Source of the DNA: Apoderus coryli
Taxonomy: Eukaryota > Arthropoda > Insecta > Coleoptera > Attelabidae
Assembly: GCA_911728435.2 (NCBI GenBank)
Contig: OU452210.1
Coordinates: 6,696,001-6,760,000, forward strand
DNA length: 64,000 nucleotides
Reading direction: 5' to 3'
Each line of letters starts with the position of its first letter. Position 1 is the first letter of the stretch. Below are positions 57,510-64,000 of the stretch, piece after piece. The notes below the pieces were generated by a model that was not told the origin of the DNA, did no database searches, and worked only from the letters and a program-made list of their open reading frames with translations. The translations under genes were made by a program, and so were the position numbers.

Positions 57510-58330
57510 TACAGTCCCCTAAACTCCTTATAAATATTGGCCCCAAGTAGAAATTTCAGAAGTACAATTTTGTTTAAACTAATTAAAATTCTATTAATAA
57601 ATTTGGCAGTCGAAACTGTAATGATATTGATATATTTAAATGCTTATCTTTGAGTATAGGAAACATGTTTGCAAGCTTAGACATTTATATTCTCTAAGTA
57701 CAATTATTTATAACAATGGCTTAATATTCTCGTGAATCAACTTATTATTATATTTTATGAATGTTAGTTTTCGTGGGGCTATAAATAAACATATATTGTA
57801 GAACTCTTTAAATGTGTTACGTCGGGGAGTTAAAAGCTTTTCTATGTAATATGTTAACTGTTTGCAGCAGATAATTTGGTTTAACATTGTCAGGCGATTT
57901 CATTGATACGTATCTTCCTAACAATTGAATCAATATAAACATAATCTGCTACAACAGTGGCATTCCTATACAATATGGCATAATGATTCTTATTCTTATT
58001 TTTAAAATTATTCCGTAATAAAACTAAACCAATATAAATATCCAAATCAAAACAAAATTAAATAAACATGCCAATCAGTGCTATCGAAAAATTAATTTAA
58101 AAACTTCACATTGTTACTCCATATATTATTTTTGTATTTAATTACTTTCTAATGCAATTTTTATATTTTCAAACTATAATCAAAACTTAATTTACATATG
58201 AAGGTAACATTAAATTTAAAATGTTTATATATTTCAAATTTATAAATTTTGCCTATTATCGCCCTAAAGAAGATATAAATATATATCGTAAGCTTGGCAT
58301 AGTTAGAAAAAGTTTTATGCCAAGCATCAA
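57510..58330. other. AT-rich non-coding stretch
   Basis: It contains a decayed Penelope-tail stem motif at 58262-58300 (CCCTAAAGAAGAT...ATCGTAAGCTTGGCATA), matching CCCTGAAGATG...CGAAAGCTTGGCATA at 16810. Otherwise empty. Confidence 0.5.
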
Positions 58331-58339
58331 ACGTCCAAT

Positions 58340-59250
58340 CCAGTTTCAGTTCTTCCTTAGTAAGTAGAATATGATTTTAAGTCACACAATTCCAGTTAAA
58401 GGTCTGCTCTGCTTACGTTCTCCACAGAAATTGTGGCTGAGTAGGAACTGAAGTCTCTCGCTAAATCGATTTTCGAGTTCTTCTGCAATTGTGTTGATAT
58501 ATTTTATATTAGGTAAAAGCTTTCTAAAAATGCTTCATTTCTTCAAAATTCGATTTACAATAATGTAAAAAATTAAAATTAATTTTTCTCTACTAAAAAC
58601 TAGGAAAGCTTAATTTTATTCTTAATATTATGCTGTTTTCCTTGTAGCTTCAAATTCGATTCGTTAAGGTTAGATGTCAGGTCTGTTAAAAAGGCCAGGT
58701 CTGCGAAAAATTGTGCATTACAGTTTCGGAATTCAGTTTATCTTTAAGCCAAATAAGACTCCTTATGTAGAGCGAAGAATCGTTTCTAACAGGTTCTGAC
58801 GTTTCACCAACGAATATCGGTGTGAAGTAACAAGCCCCCGTATGTAGCATCTTCGTCAGCACGAAACTTTTTGTGAGTCAAAGTACGATTTCCTAATTTA
58901 ACGTAGGGATTTTCCAAATAAATCTCGTGGTTAACAAAACAGAGTATCACAGGACAGTTGATTTTGTTTTGTTTTAAGAGTTCTGCAAATCCACTTTCAG
59001 TTCCTATCATAGCTCTGGCTCCATCAGTGGCAATACAGGAACAATTATCGAATATCCCATAGTCTGACAACTACCAAACACAGCTTCAAAAATATCCTTA
59101 CCCTTGGTTGTACCATGGAGAGGAATAAGATCTAGCATCTCCTCCGCTACACTGAAGTAAATAGTTCATATTTGAGGGGTAATTTAAACATTTTAGCAGC
59201 TCGCTGTACCGGCACTAAAAGATTGAAGTGTCTCCTCAACAGCGCATTTA
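58340..59250 (-). pseudogene. hAT-type transposase remnant
   Basis: Reading leftwards on the minus strand: AEEMLDLIPLHGTTKGKDIF (the TT.G.DIF block), then in another frame IATDGARAMIGTESGFAELL (the catalytic TDGA.AM.G...GF block) and CPVILCFVNHEIYLENP (normally CIIHRE.L). These are followed by LLLHTDIRW, then FFADLAFLTDLTSNLNESNL with KLQGK (LTDLT.HLNELNL.LQGK), and TIAEELENRFSERLQFL further on. This is the ZBED/GTF2IRD2-like hAT layout. The HCIIHRE motif has lost its His (now CFVNHE). Stops and frameshifts are frequent. No terminal repeats are seen. Confidence 0.82.
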
Positions 59251-59259
59251 ACTTTTAGT

Positions 59260-62200
59260 TATAAGGGGATGTAAATTATCGATCAAAAAATCTTTAACTC
59301 AGGGAAAATATAAAGAAGGGCTACAGGCAACTTAGCAACCAAGTGTCACTATAGATTAGTACGATATTTGTTATTGAGAAATCACGGCCGGGTAATTACT
59401 CCCAAACAACTATTACAATTATGTGCACACAAATAATGTCGGAAATTACTTTGCATCTCTAAAAATTTTGCTTAACTTATGTCATCAGGAATACCAACTA
59501 ATAGTTTATTTTACTGATATGTTTAATATTGTAGTCTTTTTTTTAATCATGGCTTTTATTTATTTGATAAACAGGTTTACAGACTTGTCTTTGAGGCTAA
59601 TAATAAGACTATTAAGGTATTATATGAGTCAGACAAAATCACTAAGAGGACTTCATGTTGAGAACCTCTATTCAAACCTATTATAACACAGTGATATTTA
59701 GAAAGCTCATGTGGGTTGTTTGCCATTTTTCCCTGTCATATTATTGTGATGTATTGGTTTTAATATTGTTTGCTATAGTAGGTAGAAGTTTGTTTACCTT
59801 GAATCTCTTATATTTTCCTTTTATTCTTCTTATTTTTCATTGCGTTGGAAAGGAAAGAACGGATATAGGGCACTACAACAAAAAAGCTTTATAACAACCG
59901 AAGCGTCGTAAGTTAAAATTATACACTGATAAGCATACATAAACGTATTTGTCTGTCTTTTTTTTGGTCATGCCAAACTAAGTGCGGACACTTAAAAAAT
60001 AAAGTGATGAAAGCCGGGAGAAGTGCCAACACCGAAATTTATTACACGCCCTCATGGCTCTCACCAAAAGACTTTTTTCTAAGTAGATTTTAATATAGGA
60101 AATTATTGAGAATAAAAAGTTCAATAATATCATAATGATATGAACAAATAAGCGTTTTTTCCACTTGGAATTGGAAGAGGCATATATCTATTTTTTATTA
60201 TTATCTATTTTATTTTCATCTTTGTCATTTTCTCGATGTGTCCATTACTATAATTTGAAAAATATTAGTATATATTTTTATGTTTTTATTATTTATTTTT
60301 GGTGAAGTGGCACTTCACCTACTACACCTGAATAGCCGCCACTGTTCTAAGGTTGGTATACTTATATATTCACTCGATGAACCTACCAAGAATTTTTTCC
60401 GTTCTTTCCGTTAGGTATGATTTGTGTTTATGTTGCTCCGGAAAATGCTGGGTAATTTGACACGTTTTTTTTTTATCTCACCGGTATTTGTATTTTATAT
60501 GAAAATTTATATGTTCAAGTTTTTGAATTTTCATACATTCTAGAAAAATTATTTATTAAAAAAAATGTATCCGTATTCGGCTAAAGTATTAAAAAAGTGT
60601 GTATTAGGCTTTCAATATCCTATGAAAGAGCATATTAATTACACCAAAGATTAATTTGTGTATATTAATCTTTGCTTATACATATTTACCTAAACATATT
60701 ATCATATGTTTTTCCATTAGGGTATCAGCTTGAAATTAATTTAAAAATTACTCATCCCAATTTCTTCTTCTCTTCAGATATCTTTATTTAGTTGTATTTC
60801 ATCTTAAATTACATAATAGTGGACCAAAAGGATCAAGGAATGTCAGTTAAGTTCATAATATGTCGGAGATAAATTTTGGGAGCTTTTAGTGGATACACCC
60901 GTGTTCAAAAAGTCCATGTACGGCAAAATGTCTCGAAAAATTGTTTCAGACAAAAATTGTATAATTCTTTTCGAGATCTTCTTGTGGTATCTTGATTTTG
61001 TCCTTGACCGTGGCTTTCAAGATATTTTTGAAAGAGTTCGTGTTTTGAAATGGAAACCGATATAATTTGACGTCGGAAATTGAAAAAGTGGAAAATTGTA
61101 CACATCAACTGACTTTGCAAAACTTATTTGTTTTGACCGTGCGGCAAACTGGAGGTCAAATATCAAACAATTCAATGACCTCATTGGTTGCTGTTTAGAG
61201 ACTACCTGATCTTGCCATGAGAATAAGTATTCGTTATCTCTCAGTAAGTAAGATTATTCACCCATTTTAGAAACCAAATCGTAATGACGGGGAAAGTTAA
61301 AATTAAATTTATTAGGTATTTGTTGCAATTTTTAATCTAGATATTCATGGGATATAGGTAAGGTTCTTTGCATAATTAATTTTGTTTTGTTGAAATAATG
61401 TTTTATTTCACGTCATGTACAACGTTTCGGCTCATTCGCCTTCTTCAAGTAATTTTTTTTAAAACATGGCATTTCAGTATTTGTCCTTGAATGAAAAGTG
61501 AAATATACTTTAAATAAAGAAAACCAGGCTTCAAAATTGACGCAATCAATAATAATGTTTTGAACAGTAAATAAATAAATATCGATAATAATTATTACAA
61601 GTATTGTATGCAAATAAAGCAAAGAACAAAAAGAATAAATTCGATTTATTATACCTAAACGAAAAATTATGTTTCACTTTTCTATACAAGTAAAATCAAT
61701 GTCAATCTAATGCGAAATTTCTGTGTGATACGTACTGTTAAACTTCTGTGGTAATTATCAACCGTCTGATAATAATAAATTGTAACTCACTAACTAATCT
61801 AGGAAGAAATATCGTAATAGATTGATGAGATAAATGGATAAAAAACACTCCACTTATTATTAGAGATCCCAAGGCACACTTATATACTTACTATATAACT
61901 TTATTAAATTGGAGTTACATTAAGCTTAAGAATAAAAGGACAGACTCCAATTTAAGAATAGTAAGAAATGTGATCTAATCAGCTAATTGAATCCTTCGTA
62001 ATCAATTTATTTGATAATATGTGGAAAATAATTTGGCCACCAATTATTAAGTATTTTGAATACTTTACGTTAAATTACTTCAGACTTTCCCTTTACAAAC
62101 GAATGTTCCAGTTTTATGTTGTTATTATAACAAAAATTTATATATCTTGATATATTATATAGCGTTGTTTACTGTGGTGAAGTAAAAGGTTTTTATTCAC

Positions 62201-62715
62201 CTCCAGAGACAGTTCTAAGCAATAAAAGTTTTTGATATTGCTAGAAGTTTGTGGTTAAATTGAGAACAAAGACAGATAATTTTTATAGCTTTTTACGACT
62301 TTATTCGCTTACGATATCGTATAAAAATATTTAGCCTTTTATATTCTACTCTATTGCAAAATGCATTTATGCGATAAAATGACTTTAAACAAATCGCAGC
62401 AAAACATTAACCTTTTAATAAAACATTCAAGAATACAAAGCCAATTATTATACTTTGGTAATTTTGATTTGTTCAATTTTGACGCAGCTCTTTTCTAGAG
62501 AGAACACATTTTGTGTAGGTACTATTACTAATATATTTATATTAGTTTGCCAACAATATGTACCATAGTTTGATATTATTTTTCTAAATAGTCCAGGAGG
62601 CAGTGAACTTCTTCGGTACTTATTTTCCCAGTCAGCAAACATCGCTACAATTGTTCAATGTCTCAAGATGCGAAGGCGCTCCACTTTTTTCCACTGATGA
62701 AAATGTTTTAGTGGT
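59260..62715. other. AT-rich non-coding stretch
   Basis: It contains a stem motif on the minus strand at 61421-61449 (CTTGAAGAAGGC...GCCGAAACGTT), again in the Penelope-tail style. A GAATAGCCGCCACTG block at ~60330 is shared with 25050. ORFs at 59423, 59655 and 60905 have no motif that I know. Confidence 0.5.
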
Positions 62716-62907
62716 AACAATATTAAAAAAAATCGCTTGTGTCACCCCAAAACTGCAAGATATAATGTAATCTAAAATATATGACCTACGCACCAAAATA
62801 GAATCTGGAAATGGTCTTAGTCGTCTCAGGTGACTTCAAAATGCTTATATCCTTCTTTATCTAAATTTTTGTTAGTTCGTTCACAATACTTTCCTTGGGT
62901 CGGGAAG

Positions 62908-63348
62908 CATTTTTCCGTTTCCTATACAAGTAGTGCTACTTGGAGCGCTAATTGCATAGGATATGAAGGATACATAAAAATATTACATTACGTATGCGAT
63001 TAACGCACACCCTGGTCGATGAATGGGAAAAACTACTTACTTCATTCTAAAATTATAAATAAAAAAGTAAATATAATAATTATAACATCTTAAACTAACC
63101 CAACTACCTAAGAACTTTGTTCAAAATATATAAATAAAAAATTACAAGATCAGGAATCGAACCCACAACCTTCCGATTACATAGCCCACATACTACCAGT
63201 TAGGCTACACTCGGTACACATCTGCTATGCGAATTACCACGAACAATTAATAACACAGCATGTGCGTTAATCGCATAAATAATGTAATATTTATGTACTC
63301 TGTGTATCCTATGCAATTAGCGCTACTTGTATAGGAAACAGAAAAATG
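62908..63348. mobile_element. inverted-repeat element carrying a tRNA-like core
   Basis: The ends CATTTTTCCGTTTCCTATAC and GTATAGGAAACAGAAAAATG are inverted copies. The homology continues for about 85 bp (AGCGCTAATTGCATAGGATA against TATCCTATGCAATTAGCGCT-type sequence, then ATTACATTA..GCGATTAACGCA). It is flanked on both sides by GGTCGGGAA (62898 and 63350), a probable 8-9 bp target duplication. R1 copy d shows the uninterrupted site. The length of the duplication would fit a hAT-like mover. No ORF is present. Confidence 0.75.
63146..63216 (-). repeat. tRNA-like (SINE-type) sequence
   Basis: The minus strand has TAGCCTAACTGGT (A box, 63195-63207) and GGTTCGATTCC (B box, 63153-63163) at tRNA-like spacing, with CCGAGTG upstream. 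The T-stem pairs poorly and there is no clean acceptor stem, so it is a tRNA-derived repeat rather than a working tRNA gene. Confidence 0.6.
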
Positions 63349-63370
63349 CGGTCGGGAAAGTCAAAAGAAA

Positions 63371-63920
63371 AATGTACCATGACTTCGCACGGTGCCAAAA
63401 TATTAACAAAACTTCAAGGCGGATTCTGTGTTCTCTCGCTTTCCACATGTCCAATTCTAGTGTCGATTTCTACATGTAGAATCAAGACGTCACGAAAAGT
63501 CTATTCCGTGCATTACCGATGATATCATCATTCTGAAAATGTTTTGATAATCTGGGGAATATTTTATTTTCCCAAATTTTTTTATGGGTATTTCGTACTG
63601 ACTTAGTTTTAGTTAGATTTTTGTTTTTTTTTAATTTTGTATTTTGTGTGTGTGTTATGATCATCTCGAACTTCTCTCCTGTGGAAAAGTTGATACAACA
63701 CCACTGGACTTGTTGTTTTTATCGCTGGGCGGGGAAGGGGGGAAATCGTGTTAAGAAAACTGTACATGGAATACGAAATATTGAAGGTGACATGTTGCTA
63801 TAGAATTCCGCACTATATAGAGTACAGAATTATGTGTGTGTTTGTTTTAGCGATAATGAAAGTTATGGAAGATTTTATATTTCATCTCAGCAAACACACA
63901 ATTCAAGCAATACAATTCTT
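63371..63920. other. non-coding stretch
   Basis: GC-richer run GGGCGGGGAAGGGGGG at 63726. No motif in either strand's short ORFs. Confidence 0.4.
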
Positions 63921-63921
63921 G

Positions 63922-63999
63922 CTATTTGTCAACTTCTTCTTCACTTTCGCTATCACTATATTGACAATATTCGACATCAGTATCGTCTTTCCTGGTAGC
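63922..63999 (-). CDS. acidic C-terminal tail of an unidentified protein (partial)
   Basis: Entering from the right edge on the minus strand, 25 codons read ATRKDDTDVEYCQYSDSESE and then EEVDK before the stop at 63922-63924. Such acidic Ser/Glu tails occur in many nuclear proteins and in some transposase-derived proteins. The start lies outside the window. It could be a host gene, a transposon protein, or a chance open frame. Confidence 0.25.
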   Translation of the reverse strand, partial: ATRKDDTDVEYCQYSDSESEEEVDK

Positions 64000-64000
64000 T

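Larger units (their letters stand above)
62723..63370 (+). mobile_element. R1 repeat family, copy f, interrupted
   Basis: It begins AAAAAATCGCTTGTGTCACC and runs through ATATGACCTACGCACC, CTGGAAATGGTCTTAGTCGTCTC and CACAATACTTTCCTTGGGTC, parallel to copy d (44606-44985). At the GTCGGGAA site it is split by the 62908-63348 element and resumes at 63350. Confidence 0.65.

Overview
The window looks like intergenic or heterochromatin-like DNA from an insect with a repeat-rich nuclear genome. It is strongly AT-rich and full of short microsatellites. It has no compact gene layout, and almost every protein-like stretch I can recognise comes from a eukaryotic transposable element. The element mix (Penelope-like elements with GIY-YIG, insect DUF4817-type transposase, Harbinger, mariner, hAT, piggyBac, pogo/jerky, several LINE families) fits an arthropod. 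I cannot name the order with confidence. No complete host gene was found. The only host-like candidates are a short promoter-plus-first-exon signal near 9.5-9.75 kb and an acidic C-terminal tail cut by the right edge.

Layout. 0-2.4 kb: remnants of three DNA transposons (Harbinger, DUF4817 type, mariner). 4.5-14 kb: non-coding repeats, including a family (called R1 here) whose end contains CGGTTGTGTCGCCCC, tRNA-like SINE heads, and a fold-back element at 10.7-11.05 kb. 14.26-16.94 kb: a near-perfect 1.3 kb-arm palindrome made of two head-to-head Penelope-like 3' ends. 18.3-19.4 kb: a LINE with its RT core deleted. 21.79-24.51 kb: a nearly intact pogo/jerky-type transposon with 24-bp terminal inverted repeats, a TA target duplication, a 413-aa DDD transposase, a PHD-like tail that is out of frame, and nine subterminal 12-mers. 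26.5-28.2 kb: LINE endonuclease and zinc-finger remnants. 28.15-30.55 kb: a second head-to-head Penelope palindrome from a different family, this one retaining reverse transcriptase motifs. 32-36 kb: a Penelope fragment and LINE tails. 37.1-37.4 kb: a 176-178 bp direct repeat enclosing a textbook type I hammerhead ribozyme (retrozyme-like), with decayed relatives at 41.1 and 46.9 kb. 38.3 kb: a piggyBac tail. 43.7-44.6 kb: LINE RT. 47.6-48.2 kb: a ~170-bp tandem repeat. 48.9-50.55 kb: a large fold-back MITE. 54.2-57.5 kb: LINE 3' tails and a MITE end. 58.3-59.25 kb: a hAT pseudogene. 62.7-63.4 kb: an R1 copy interrupted by a tRNA-carrying inverted-repeat element with a target duplication.

The genes do not form a pathway. 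The biology here is mobile-element biology: self-cleaving RNA repeats, Penelope inverted dimers, and a pogo element with its cis sites. All coordinates were read by eye, so boundaries of decayed elements are approximate.
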